NCBI RefSeq assembly: GCF_000730605.1
Contig: NZ_BBIS01000046.1
Location: forward strand, 1-59,797
Source of the DNA: Pseudomonas monteilii NBRC 103158 = DSM 14164
GTDB lineage: Bacteria; Pseudomonadota; Gammaproteobacteria; Pseudomonadales; Pseudomonadaceae
Length of the DNA stretch: 59,797 bases
Direction of reading: 5' to 3'
The notes under the pieces were generated by a model, which worked only from the letters and a program-made list of their open reading frames with translations, was not told the origin of the DNA and did not search any database. Within the stretch, counting starts at the first letter, position 1. Each line of letters begins with the position of its first letter. Made by a program: the position numbers and the translations under genes. Below, one piece after another: positions 1 through 8,695 of this stretch.

Positions 1-118
1 GCTCGATCTTCCAGGCACTACCCTAATATCGACATACACCCACACCCACTCAATCCCTTGTGAACACCCGTTCACCCAGCCCCCTCTCTCCCGTACACTG
101 CGCGATTGCGACAGTGTT

Positions 119-134
119 TGTCGCATTGCCGAAA
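119..134 (+). promoter_or_regulatory. Candidate ArgR half-site 1 upstream of aruC
   Basis: TGTCGC followed by eight bases and AA matches the TGTCGC-N8-AA half-site described for Pseudomonas ArgR. It lies about 145 bases before the aruC start. A second match follows at 170-185. Binding is inferred from the motif alone. Confidence 0.5.
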
Positions 135-169
135 ACCTTGTCAAAACTGGGTTTTGCGCTGTAACAAGT

Positions 170-185
170 TGTCGCTTGGCCGCAA
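170..185 (+). promoter_or_regulatory. Candidate ArgR half-site 2 upstream of aruC
   Basis: A second TGTCGC-N8-AA match, 51 bases downstream of the first. ArgR half-sites usually lie as closer direct repeats, so either the sites are separate or a weaker half-site (TGTCAA at 139) lies between them. ArgR activates the aru operon in P. aeruginosa, where argR sits just upstream of aruC. Confidence 0.5.
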
Positions 186-263
186 GGACAGGCGCGGATC
201 AGTCCTTACAATCCCCCCATCGCTCGCCACTTCCAGGCCAGCGTTCCTCTTCAGGAGACTCAG

Positions 264-1484
264 ATGTCCGTTGAGCAAGCCCCGGTGCAACGTGCCGATT
301 TCGACCAGGTCATGGTCCCCAACTATTCTCCGGCGGCCTTCATTCCTGTGCGAGGCGAGGGTTCCCGCGTCTGGGACCAGTCGGGTCGCGAGCTGATCGA
401 CTTTGCCGGTGGCATCGCGGTAAACGCCCTGGGCCATTGCCACCCGGCGCTGGTCAAGGCCCTGACCGAGCAGGCCAATACCCTCTGGCACGTATCCAAC
501 GTGTTCACCAACGAGCCGGCCCTGCGTCTGGCCCACAAACTGGTGGATGCTACCTTTGCCGACCGGGCGTTCTTCTGCAACTCCGGCGCCGAATCCAACG
601 AGGCTGCTTTCAAGCTGGCCCGTCGCGTTGCACATGACCGCTTCGGCCCGGAAAAACACGAAATCATCGCCACCGTGAACAGCTTCCACGGCCGCACTTT
701 GTTTACCGTCAGCGTCGGTGGCCAGCCGAAGTACTCCGATGGCTTCGGCCCGAAGATCACCGGCATCAGCCACGTGCCCTACAACGACCTGGAAGCGCTG
801 AAGGCACAGATTTCCGACAAGACCTGCGCCGTGGTGATCGAGCCGATCCAGGGCGAGAGCGGCGTGGTGCCGGCCGACAAGGCCTACCTGGAAGGCGCGC
901 GCAAGCTGTGCGACGAGCACAACGCCCTGCTGATCTTCGACGAAGTGCAAACCGGCGTGGGCCGTACCGGTTCGCTGTATGCCTACCAGCACTACGGCGT
1001 GACGCCAGACATCCTGACCAGCGCCAAGAGCCTGGGCGGCGGCTTCCCGATCGGCGCCATGCTGACCACCACCGAGCTGGCCAAACACCTGGCTGTCGGC
1101 ACCCACGGCACCACCTATGGCGGCAACCCGCTGGGCTGCGCCGTTGCCTGTGCCGTGCTGGATGTGGTCAATACCCCGGAAACCCTGGCCGGCATCAAGG
1201 CCAAGCATGAGCGCTTCAAGACCCGTCTGGAGCAGATTGGCCAGAAGTACAACCTGTTCAGCCAAGTACGTGGCGTTGGCCTGCTGTTGGGCTGCGTGCT
1301 GACCGCAGCCTGGCAAGGCAAGGCCAAGGACGTACTCAACGCTGCCGAAAAAGAAGGCGTGATGGTGCTGCAGGCCGGCCCGGACGTGGTTCGCTTTGCG
1401 CCAAGCCTGGTGGTTGAAGACGCCGACATCGATGAAGGCCTGGAGCGCTTCGAGCGCGCCGTGGCCACGCTGACCAAAGGCTGA
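264..1484 (+). CDS. aruC: Succinylornithine / acetylornithine aminotransferase AruC (AstC)
   Basis: A 406-residue PLP-dependent class III aminotransferase. It transfers the amino group of N2-succinylornithine to 2-oxoglutarate in the arginine succinyltransferase (AST) pathway, and in this family it can also act on N-acetylornithine and arginine. The family signature is visible: the FDEVQTGVGRTG segment that holds the cofactor ring, and SAKSLGGGFP with the Schiff-base lysine at about residue 255. The start at 264 has AGGAG ten bases upstream. It is the first gene of the aru operon and is separated from aruF by 135 bases containing a terminator-like hairpin. The name follows P. aeruginosa; the position next to aruFGDB makes the catabolic role near certain. 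Confidence 0.96.
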   Translation: MSVEQAPVQRADFDQVMVPNYSPAAFIPVRGEGSRVWDQSGRELIDFAGGIAVNALGHCHPALVKALTEQANTLWHVSNVFTNEPALRLAHKLVDATFADRAFFCNSGAESNEAAFKLARRVAHDRFGPEKHEIIATVNSFHGRTLFTVSVGGQPKYSDGFGPKITGISHVPYNDLEALKAQISDKTCAVVIEPIQGESGVVPADKAYLEGARKLCDEHNALLIFDEVQTGVGRTGSLYAYQHYGVTPDILTSAKSLGGGFPIGAMLTTTELAKHLAVGTHGTTYGGNPLGCAVACAVLDVVNTPETLAGIKAKHERFKTRLEQIGQKYNLFSQVRGVGLLLGCVLTAAWQGKAKDVLNAAEKEGVMVLQAGPDVVRFAPSLVVEDADIDEGLERFERAVATLTKG

Positions 1485-1550
1485 TCCGCCTGCGGCCACT
1501 TCGCCGGCCCCAGCCCTGGCTGAGTCGGGCCGGCGATACCCGATTCCAGT

Positions 1551-1577
1551 GCAGGTGCCTGTGCACCTGCCGTTTTT
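1551..1577 (+). terminator. Terminator-like hairpin between aruC and aruF
   Basis: GCAGGTGC (1551-1558) pairs perfectly with GCACCTGC (1563-1570) around a four-base loop and is followed by CGTTTTT. It sits inside the operon, so it may act as a partial terminator or an mRNA 3' end protector. A second GC-rich stem (GCCGGCCC at 1504 with GGGCCGGC at 1528) lies just upstream. Confidence 0.5.
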
Positions 1578-1619
1578 CCGTGCCGCCGTAAGCGGCCCGT
1601 ATTCCAAAGGAGTGACACC

Positions 1620-2639
1620 ATGCTGGTGATGCGCCCCGCGCAAATGGCTGATCTGAACGAAGTGCAGCGCATGGCTGCAGACAGCCCCATTGGTGTCACC
1701 TCGCTGCCGGACGACGCTGCTCGCCTGGGCGACAAGATCGCCGCTTCCGAGACTTCCTTCGCCGCCGAGGTCAGCTTCAACGGTGAAGAAAGCTACTTCT
1801 TCGTGCTCGAAGACAGCGAAACCGGCAAGCTGGCTGGCTGCTCGGCCATTGTGGCGTCAGCAGGCTACTCCGAGCCGTTCTACAGCTTTCGCAACGAGAC
1901 TTTCGTGCATGCCTCCCGCGAGCTGAAGATTCACAACAAGATTCACGTGCTGTCGCTGTGTCATGACCTGACCGGCAACAGCCTGCTGACCAGCTTCTAT
2001 GTATTGCCAGAGCTGGTGAACAGTGGCTGGGCCGAGCTCAACTCGCGCGGTCGCCTGCTGTTCATGGCTTCGCACCCGGAGCGTTTCGCCGACTCGGTCG
2101 TGACCGAAATCGTCGGTTTCAGCGACGAGCAGGGCGAATCGCCTTTCTGGGATGCCATCGGCCGCAATTTCTTTGACCTCAACTATGCCGACGCCGAGCG
2201 CCTGTGTGGCCTTAAAAGCCGCACCTTCCTCGCCGAACTGATGCCGCACTACCCGATCTATGTGCCGCTGCTACCTGATGAAGCGCAGGAAGCCATGGGC
2301 CAGGTGCACCCGCGCGCGCAGATCACCTTCGACATCCTCATGCGCGAAGGCTTCGAGACCGAGCACTACATCGACATCTTCGACGGCGGCCCGACCTTGC
2401 ATGCGCGTACTTCGGGCATTCGCTCGATCGCTCAGAGCCGGGTAGTGCCGGTGAAAATCGAAGAAGCGCCAGCCAAGGGCGGGCGCCCGTACCTGGTGTG
2501 CAACGGCCAGCTCCAGGACTACCGCGCGGTGCTGCTGGACCTGGACTGGGTACCCGGCAAACCGGTAAGCCTGAGCGTGGCGGCAGCCGATGCACTGGGT
2601 GTGGGGGAGGGCGCCAGCGTGCGCCTGGTGGCGGTCTGA
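1620..2639 (+). CDS. aruF: Arginine/ornithine N-succinyltransferase alpha subunit AruF
   Basis: A 339-residue subunit of arginine N-succinyltransferase. The enzyme moves the succinyl group of succinyl-CoA to the alpha-amino group of arginine (or ornithine), the entry step of the AST pathway. Pseudomonas uses two paralogous subunits, here AruF and AruG. Their similarity is visible in the shared opening pattern (RP... DL...V/ALIxxA... GxTxLP) and in matched segments such as LxxDLTGNS(E)L, DEQGxSPFW, KSFxAELMP and YxDIFDxGP. The ATG at 1620 follows AAAGGAGTGACACC, a good ribosome binding site. The family is related to GNAT acyltransferases. Confidence 0.96.
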   Translation: MLVMRPAQMADLNEVQRMAADSPIGVTSLPDDAARLGDKIAASETSFAAEVSFNGEESYFFVLEDSETGKLAGCSAIVASAGYSEPFYSFRNETFVHASRELKIHNKIHVLSLCHDLTGNSLLTSFYVLPELVNSGWAELNSRGRLLFMASHPERFADSVVTEIVGFSDEQGESPFWDAIGRNFFDLNYADAERLCGLKSRTFLAELMPHYPIYVPLLPDEAQEAMGQVHPRAQITFDILMREGFETEHYIDIFDGGPTLHARTSGIRSIAQSRVVPVKIEEAPAKGGRPYLVCNGQLQDYRAVLLDLDWVPGKPVSLSVAAADALGVGEGASVRLVAV

Positions 2640-2717
2640 GGTCTGGTGACAGACGTTTCGGGATTGATGCGTTAGCAGAGTTTCGCGCCGGCCGATGCCG
2701 TCGCACAAGGAGATAGC

Positions 2718-3746
2718 ATGATCGTTCGTCCTGTACGCAGCAGCGATTTGCCTGCGTTGATCGAATTGGCACGCAGCACCGGTACCACCGGGCTGACCAC
2801 GCTGCCGGCCAACGAAGAGCGCCTGAGGCATCGCGTTGGCTGGGCGGAAAAAAGCTTCCGTGGCGAGGCCGAGCGTGGCGACACCGACTACCTGTTCGTG
2901 CTGGAAAACGACGAAGGCCTGGTGGTGGGCATCAGTGCCATTGCCGGTGCCGTCGGCCTGCGCGAGCCTTGGTACAACTACCGGGTCGGCCTGACCGTCA
3001 GTGCCTCGCAGGAGCTGAAGATCTACCGCGAAATCCCCACCCTGTTTCTGGCCAACGACCTGACCGGCAACTCCGAGCTGTGCTCGCTGTTCCTGCGCAG
3101 CGACTACCGCTCCGGGCTGAATGGCCGCCTGCTGTCGCGCGCGCGCATGCTGTTCATTGCCGAGTTCCCCGAGCTGTTCGGCAAGAAAATCATTGCCGAG
3201 ATGCGCGGCATGTCGGACGAGCAGGGGCGTTCGCCGTTCTGGGAAAGCCTGGGCCGGCACTTCTTCAAGATGGAGTTCAGCCAGGCTGACTACCTCACTG
3301 GCGTGGGCAACAAGTCGTTCATCGCCGAGCTGATGCCCAAGTTCCCGCTGTACACCTGCTTCCTGTCAGAGGCAGCGCGCAATGTGATCGGCCGTGTGCA
3401 CAAGGACACCGAGCCGGCGCTGGCCATGCTCAAGCAGGAAGGCTTCAACTACCAGGGCTACGTCGACATCTTCGATGCTGGCCCGGCCATCGAATGCGAC
3501 ACCGCCAAGATCCGCGCCGTGCGCGAGAGCCAGACCCTGGTGCTGGCGGTCGGCACGCCGGGCGATGACGCCACCCCTTACATCATCCATAACCGCAAGC
3601 GCGACGACTGCCGTATCACGGCTGCACCTGCGCGATTGGCCGCCGGCACCCTGGTGGTCGACCCGCTGACCGCCAAGCGCCTGCGCATGGGCGCCGGCGA
3701 CAATGTGCGTGCGGTGCCGCTGTCGGCTAGCCGGGAGGCCCAATAA
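2718..3746 (+). CDS. aruG: Arginine N-succinyltransferase beta subunit AruG
   Basis: A 342-residue paralogue of AruF and the second subunit of arginine N-succinyltransferase (AstA family). The sequence opens MIVRPVRSSDLPALIELA and keeps the family blocks LANDLTGNSELCSLFL, MSDEQGRSPFWESLG and GYVDIFDAGP. The start has AAGGAG seven bases upstream. The next gene, aruD, begins at the base right after the stop codon, which suggests translational coupling. The 78 bases between aruF and aruG hold nothing I can name. Confidence 0.96.
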   Translation: MIVRPVRSSDLPALIELARSTGTTGLTTLPANEERLRHRVGWAEKSFRGEAERGDTDYLFVLENDEGLVVGISAIAGAVGLREPWYNYRVGLTVSASQELKIYREIPTLFLANDLTGNSELCSLFLRSDYRSGLNGRLLSRARMLFIAEFPELFGKKIIAEMRGMSDEQGRSPFWESLGRHFFKMEFSQADYLTGVGNKSFIAELMPKFPLYTCFLSEAARNVIGRVHKDTEPALAMLKQEGFNYQGYVDIFDAGPAIECDTAKIRAVRESQTLVLAVGTPGDDATPYIIHNRKRDDCRITAAPARLAAGTLVVDPLTAKRLRMGAGDNVRAVPLSASREAQ

Positions 3747-5210
3747 ATGACCACGCATTTCATCGCTGGCAAGTGGCAGGCCGGCCAGGGCGAAACCCTG
3801 CAGTCGCTGAACCCGGTGACCCAGGCCGTGATCTGGCAAGGGCAGGGCGCCGATGCCAGCCAGGTGGACGCTGCCGTGCGGGCCGCGCGCCAGGCTTTCC
3901 CGGCCTGGGCGCAATTGAGCCTGGAAGCGCGCATCGATGTGCTGGAGAAGTTCGCGGCGCAATTGAAAGCGCACGCCGAAGCCATGGCTCAGTGCATCGG
4001 CGAGGAAACCGGCAAGCCGCTGTGGGAATCGGCAACCGAAGTCACCAGCATGATCAACAAAGTGGCGATTTCGGTGCAAAGCTACCGCGAGCGCACCGGC
4101 GAAAAGAGCGGCCCGCTGGCCGATGCCACGGCGGTGTTGCGGCACAAGCCCCACGGCGTGGTGGCAGTCTTCGGCCCATACAACTTCCCCGGTCACTTGC
4201 CTAACGGCCACATTGTGCCGGCGTTGTTGGCAGGCAATTGCGTGGTGTTCAAGCCCAGTGAGCTGACCCCCAAGGTGGCCGAGCTGACCGTCAATTGCTG
4301 GATCGCCGCTGGGTTGCCGGCGGGTGTGCTGAACCTGGTGCAGGGCGCACGCGAAACCGGTGTGGCGCTGGCTGCGAACCCGGGTATCGATGGTTTGTTC
4401 TTCACCGGTTCCAGCCGCACCGGCAACCTACTGCACCAGCAGTTCGCCGGCCGCCCGGACAAGATCCTGGCCTTGGAAATGGGGGGCAACAACCCGCTGG
4501 TGGTGGACGAGGTCAAGGACATAGACGCGGCGGTGTACACCATTATCCAGTCGGCGTTCATTTCTGCCGGCCAGCGCTGCACCTGTGCCCGGCGCCTGCT
4601 GGTGCCGCAAGGTGCCTGGGGTGATGCGCTGATCGCGCGCCTGGTCGAGGTATGCAAAACCATTACGGTAGGTGCGTTCGATGAGCAACCGGCGCCGTTC
4701 ATGGGCTCGGTGATCTCGCTGCAAGCGGCGCAGGCGCTGATGGCGGCCCAGGCCGAGCTGGTTGCCAAAGGCGGCGTGAAGCTGCTGGAAATGACCCAGC
4801 CGCAGGCCGATGCCGCGCTGCTGACCCCGGGCATCGTCGATGTCACTGGCGTGGCCGGGCGACCGGACGAAGAGTTCTTTGGCCCACTGCTGCAAGTCAT
4901 CCGTTATGCCGACTTCGATGCGGCCATCGATGAAGCCAATAACACCCAGTACGGCCTGGCCGCCGGGTTGTTGTCCGACTCCCGCGCCCGCTACCAGTAC
5001 TTCTGGCTGCGCAGCCGTGCCGGCATCGTCAACTGGAACAAGCAACTGACCGGTGCCGCCAGCAGCGCGCCGTTCGGTGGTGTGGGGGCCAGTGGCAACC
5101 ACCGCGCCAGTGCCTATTACGCGGCTGACTATTGCGCTTACCCCGTGGCTTCGCTGGAGACCGCCAGCCTTGCCTTGCCGGCGACGTTGACGCCGGGCGT
5201 CACCCTATAA
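3747..5210 (+). CDS. aruD: N-succinylglutamate 5-semialdehyde dehydrogenase AruD (AstD)
   Basis: A 487-residue NAD-dependent aldehyde dehydrogenase. It oxidises N2-succinylglutamate 5-semialdehyde to N2-succinylglutamate, the fourth AST step. Family residues visible are the general-base glutamate in LALEMGGNNP (about residue 244) and the nucleophilic cysteine in GQRCTCARR (about residue 278). The PYNFPGHLPNGHIVPAL block is typical of AstD. Length matches the family. The start abuts the aruG stop, and GGGAGG lies just upstream. Confidence 0.96.
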   Translation: MTTHFIAGKWQAGQGETLQSLNPVTQAVIWQGQGADASQVDAAVRAARQAFPAWAQLSLEARIDVLEKFAAQLKAHAEAMAQCIGEETGKPLWESATEVTSMINKVAISVQSYRERTGEKSGPLADATAVLRHKPHGVVAVFGPYNFPGHLPNGHIVPALLAGNCVVFKPSELTPKVAELTVNCWIAAGLPAGVLNLVQGARETGVALAANPGIDGLFFTGSSRTGNLLHQQFAGRPDKILALEMGGNNPLVVDEVKDIDAAVYTIIQSAFISAGQRCTCARRLLVPQGAWGDALIARLVEVCKTITVGAFDEQPAPFMGSVISLQAAQALMAAQAELVAKGGVKLLEMTQPQADAALLTPGIVDVTGVAGRPDEEFFGPLLQVIRYADFDAAIDEANNTQYGLAAGLLSDSRARYQYFWLRSRAGIVNWNKQLTGAASSAPFGGVGASGNHRASAYYAADYCAYPVASLETASLALPATLTPGVTL

Positions 5211-5233
5211 CAACAGGTCACGGAGCCTAGCCG

Positions 5234-6583
5234 ATGAAATCCTATGAAGTGAATTTTGATGGCCTGGTGGGGCCTACCCACAACTATGGCGGCCTGTCCT
5301 ACGGCAACGTGGCTTCGCAAAGCAACAGCCAGCAGGGTTCCAGCCCGCGCGAAGCCGCACGCCAGGGCCTGGCGAAAATGAAGGCCCTGGCCGACCTGGG
5401 CTTCAAGCAAGGCGTGCTGGCGCCGCAGGAGCGCCCGGATGTGGCCGCCCTGCGCCGCCTGGGCTTCAGCGGCAGCGATGCCGAAGTGATCCGGCGTGCG
5501 GCTAAAGAAGCGATGCCGCTGCTGGTGGCCAGTTGCTCGGCGTCGAGCATGTGGGTGGCCAACGCGGCCACGGTCAGCCCCAGTGCCGACACCGCGGATG
5601 GCCGCGTACATTTCACCGCTGCCAACCTGAACTGCAAGTACCACCGCAGCATCGAGCACCCGACCACCAGCCGTGTGCTGGGCGCCATGTTCAACAACGA
5701 GAAACACTTTGCTCACCACGCAGCATTGCCTGCCGTGGCACAGTTCGGTGACGAGGGCGCGGCCAACCACACGCGCTTCTGCCGTGCCTATGGCGAGGCG
5801 GGCGTGGAGTTCTTCGTTTACGGCCGCAGTGCCTTCGACAGCCGCTACCCAGCGCCGCAGAAGTACCCGGCCCGGCAAACCCTGGAGGCCTCGCAGGCCG
5901 TGGCCCGGCTGCATGGGCTGAGTGATGATGGTGTGGTCTACGCTCAACAGAACCCTGCGGTGATCGACCAGGGCGTGTTCCACAACGATGTGATTTCGGT
6001 GGGCAACGGCGAGGTGCTGTTTTACCACGAGGACGCCTTCCTGGAGACCGACACGGTGCTTGGCCAGCTGCGAGCTAAACTGGCCAGCAAGGGTGGCAAC
6101 TTCCAGGCTATCTGTGTGCCACGGGCGGCGGTGACGGTTGAGGATGCGGTGCGTTCCTACCTGTTCAATAGCCAGCTGCTCAGCCGCGACGACGGCTCCA
6201 TGCTGCTGGTGGTGCCGGAAGAGTGCCGCAACAACGAGCGGGTCTGGGCCTACCTGGGCCAGCTGACCAGTCAGGGCGGCCCGGTGAAGGAGGTCAAGGT
6301 GTTCGACCTCAAGCAGAGCATGCAGAACGGTGGTGGCCCGGCTTGCCTGCGTTTGCGTGTGGCGTTGAAGGAATCGGAACTGGCAGCGGTCAACCAAGGC
6401 GTTATCATGACCGCCCCGCTGTACGACACCTTGGTGGGGTGGGTCGACAAGCATTATCGCGATCGCTTGAGCGACGCGGACCTGGCCGACCCACAACTGC
6501 TGGTGGAATGCCGTACGGCACTGGACGAATTGACCCAGATCCTGAAGTTGGGTTCGGTGTACCCGTTCCAACGACAACCTTGA
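5234..6583 (+). CDS. aruB: N-succinylarginine dihydrolase AruB (AstB)
   Basis: A 449-residue guanidino-group hydrolase. It splits N2-succinylarginine into N2-succinylornithine, two ammonia and CO2, the second AST step. It opens KSYEVNFDGLVGPTHNYGGL, diagnostic for AstB, and carries NGGGPACLRLRV near residue 360, which contains the catalytic cysteine of the family. The NCKYHRSIEHPTTSR block is also typical. It lies 23 bases after aruD with a GGAG-type site upstream. Confidence 0.96.
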   Translation: MKSYEVNFDGLVGPTHNYGGLSYGNVASQSNSQQGSSPREAARQGLAKMKALADLGFKQGVLAPQERPDVAALRRLGFSGSDAEVIRRAAKEAMPLLVASCSASSMWVANAATVSPSADTADGRVHFTAANLNCKYHRSIEHPTTSRVLGAMFNNEKHFAHHAALPAVAQFGDEGAANHTRFCRAYGEAGVEFFVYGRSAFDSRYPAPQKYPARQTLEASQAVARLHGLSDDGVVYAQQNPAVIDQGVFHNDVISVGNGEVLFYHEDAFLETDTVLGQLRAKLASKGGNFQAICVPRAAVTVEDAVRSYLFNSQLLSRDDGSMLLVVPEECRNNERVWAYLGQLTSQGGPVKEVKVFDLKQSMQNGGGPACLRLRVALKESELAAVNQGVIMTAPLYDTLVGWVDKHYRDRLSDADLADPQLLVECRTALDELTQILKLGSVYPFQRQP

Positions 6584-6597
6584 AGAGAGACTTTGCA

Positions 6598-6888
6598 ATG
6601 ACCGACGCCCTGCGCCTGATCCTCGAAGATGAAGACGGCACCCAGCTGGAAACCTCCTGCACCCGTTTTGCCGTGGTCTGGCAAGGCAAGGAAGTGTGGA
6701 TTCAGCAGGACGGCCGTGGCCAGCTGCTGATCGGTGTGGACGTCGAGGAAGACGACACCGAGTATGCCAACCTGCTGCTGCGCCCGATGGCCACCAATTT
6801 GGTCAGCCTGCAGCTGGAAATGGAGCCGGCTGAGGTTGGCGAAGACGACGATCACGTCCATGGCCCCGACTGCGGCCACCACCACTAA
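6598..6888 (+). CDS. Small acidic protein with His/Cys-rich tail, in the aru operon
   Basis: A 96-residue protein starting MTDALRLILEDEDGTQLETS. The body is acidic and free of membrane segments. The end is a DDDHVHGPDCGHHH tail with five histidines and one cysteine, which could bind a metal ion. A homologue sits between aruB and aruE in P. aeruginosa; some annotations call it topoisomerase II, which nothing in the sequence supports. It is 14 bases after aruB and 10 before aruE, so it is surely in the operon. Function unknown. A role in handling zinc for the metallo-enzyme AruE next to it is only a guess. Confidence 0.85.
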   Translation: MTDALRLILEDEDGTQLETSCTRFAVVWQGKEVWIQQDGRGQLLIGVDVEEDDTEYANLLLRPMATNLVSLQLEMEPAEVGEDDDHVHGPDCGHHH

Positions 6889-6898
6889 GGAAGCCCCT

Positions 6899-7906
6899 AT
6901 GCTCGCCCTTGGCAAATTGCTTGAGCTGACCCTCACCGATCACGAACCGGCCGAGAAGACCCAAGTGACACCCAAGGGCGCGCGTTTGCGCTGGCTGGGG
7001 GAGGGCGCGCTGGAAGTGCGCCCTGCCGAGAACGAGGACTGTGGGCTGGACTTGCTGTTGTCCGCCGGCATCCATGGCAACGAAACGGCGCCGATCGAAT
7101 TGCTCGAGCGGCTGCTGCACGGCGTGGCCAATGGCAAGATCAAGCCCAGGGCACGGTTACTGTTCCTGTTCGGCAACCCGGCGGCCATCCGCAAGGGCGA
7201 GCGCTTCATCGAGCAGGACATCAACCGGCTGTTCAACGGCCGCCATGAGCTTTCCAGTGGTTTCGAGGCATTGCGTGCCGCCGAACTGGAACAGTTCGCC
7301 CGGGTGTTCTTCAGCAAGCCGGGGCGTAGCCGCCTGCATTACGACCTGCATACCGCCATTCGCGGTTCGAAGATCGAGCAATTCGCCTTGTACCCTTATA
7401 AAGAGGGGCGCAAGCATTCCCGTCGTGAGTTGGCGCGCTTGGCGGCAGCGGGCATGGAGGCGGTGCTGTTGCAGAGCAAATCCTCCATCACCTTCAGTGC
7501 CTTCACCTATGAACAGCTGGATGCTGAAGCCTTCACCCTTGAGCTTGGCAAGGCTCGCCCGTTCGGTCAGAACGAGCAAGTCAACCTCGACAAGCTGGAA
7601 GAGCGGCTGGTCCGCATCATCGAGGCGACCGAGCCAGAGGGCGAGGGTTCGCTGGATGGCCTGCAACTGTTTAGCGTGTCTCGCGAGATCATCAAGCACA
7701 GCGACAGCTTCCACCTGCACCTGCCCGCGGACATCGAGAATTTCTCCGAGCTGAGCAAGGGTTACCTGCTGGCCGAAGACCTGGCCGAGACGCGCTGGGT
7801 GGTAGAGGAGGAGGGGGCGCGTATCATCTTCCCGAACCCGAAGGTGAAGAATGGGCTTCGGGCCGGGATTCTCATCGTACCGGATTCTGGCGCGCGCCTG
7901 TCCTGA
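6899..7906 (+). CDS. aruE: Succinylglutamate desuccinylase AruE (AstE)
   Basis: A 335-residue zinc-dependent hydrolase of the AstE/aspartoacylase family. It splits N2-succinylglutamate into succinate and glutamate, the last AST step. Metal and substrate motifs are visible: SAGIHGNETAPIE (the HxxE zinc ligands), FGNPAAIRKGERF, DINRLFNG, and YDLHTAIRGS with a third zinc-ligand histidine. The frame is open upstream to 6734, but ATG 6899 (GGAAG upstream) gives the family N-terminus MLALGKLLELTL. It closes the aru operon. Confidence 0.95.
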   Translation: MLALGKLLELTLTDHEPAEKTQVTPKGARLRWLGEGALEVRPAENEDCGLDLLLSAGIHGNETAPIELLERLLHGVANGKIKPRARLLFLFGNPAAIRKGERFIEQDINRLFNGRHELSSGFEALRAAELEQFARVFFSKPGRSRLHYDLHTAIRGSKIEQFALYPYKEGRKHSRRELARLAAAGMEAVLLQSKSSITFSAFTYEQLDAEAFTLELGKARPFGQNEQVNLDKLEERLVRIIEATEPEGEGSLDGLQLFSVSREIIKHSDSFHLHLPADIENFSELSKGYLLAEDLAETRWVVEEEGARIIFPNPKVKNGLRAGILIVPDSGARLS

Positions 7907-7912
7907 CGCTGC

Positions 7913-8695
7913 TCAGTCTGGAAATGCCACTTCCCCGGTCGGATCACCAACACTGAGATCGACAAGAGCACTGTACAGTACCGTGAACAGTGCGGTGACG
8001 GCATCCTCTCCATGGGCATAGGGGTCGTACAGTATGCTGGTGATGGCTGTAGCCCCCTCTACACCTGTCCTGGGGTCCCAACCCTGGCCATGCACAGCAT
8101 TATTCCCGGCATACAGCTGCATCAGGATCAACCGCTCACCTTGTGGGTCGCCTTTGCGAGCAGATTGCAGTAGCTCTCTCAGCGCGGGCTGCCCAGCCAG
8201 CAGGGCAAGTTGCGCGAGCACGCGAAACTGGAACTGTGGCGTTCCGTAGATCGAAAGGTTGGGTATTTGTGTGTCGATCAGGGTTTTGTCCTGAGTCGCT
8301 TCGGTGTCCAGGCGTAGCGAGCCGCTAAAGTGCGCGTCAATACCGGTTGGCGCCTGCTTGCCTGCAAACTGCAGTACCAGTTCTTGCTGGTCCGAGCTTG
8401 GCTCGGTCAGGTAGGGTTGGCCGGCAATCTCGATGCGAATGCAGCGGACTTCGCTCACCCGGATGTTGTCGGTTTTGGACCAGATGACGATCTCATCACG
8501 GCTGGCCACTGGTTCGAAGTCATTCTTCGCGTCTGTGAGTCGCCGTTGAATCTCTACCTCTGGGGTCTCAAGCAACGGGTAAATGTCCTGATCCTGCCGA
8601 TAGGGCGTCGTGCCTTCGTTCAGCTCGACATAGCATAGACCGCTGCACGCTGTGCTACGGCCATTGAGGAGCACACTTGGAGTCGGGTTGGTCAT
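7913..8695 (-). CDS. Unrecognised 260-residue protein (orphan)
   Basis: I do not recognise this protein. The frame stays open to 8893, but ATG 8695 has AGGAG seven bases upstream and is the best start. The product is 260 residues, soluble, with no signal peptide or membrane segment. The N-terminal half is beta-rich with alternating charged and aliphatic residues (EVRCIRIEIAGQPYL, QELVLQFAG). The C-terminal half looks helical (FRVLAQLALLAGQPALRELLQSA). It carries a GNNAVHGQGWDPRTG loop. It points against aruE, with only six bases between the stops, and is divergent from alaS. The conserved neighbours either side suggest an insertion of accessory DNA, but that is inference. Confidence 0.75.
   Translation of the reverse strand: MTNPTPSVLLNGRSTACSGLCYVELNEGTTPYRQDQDIYPLLETPEVEIQRRLTDAKNDFEPVASRDEIVIWSKTDNIRVSEVRCIRIEIAGQPYLTEPSSDQQELVLQFAGKQAPTGIDAHFSGSLRLDTEATQDKTLIDTQIPNLSIYGTPQFQFRVLAQLALLAGQPALRELLQSARKGDPQGERLILMQLYAGNNAVHGQGWDPRTGVEGATAITSILYDPYAHGEDAVTALFTVLYSALVDLSVGDPTGEVAFPD

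Noticed and set aside
141..1643. A 500-residue minus-strand frame across aruC.
   Set aside because: It is antisense to aruC, has no ribosome binding site, and its composition is that of a reversed GC-rich gene.
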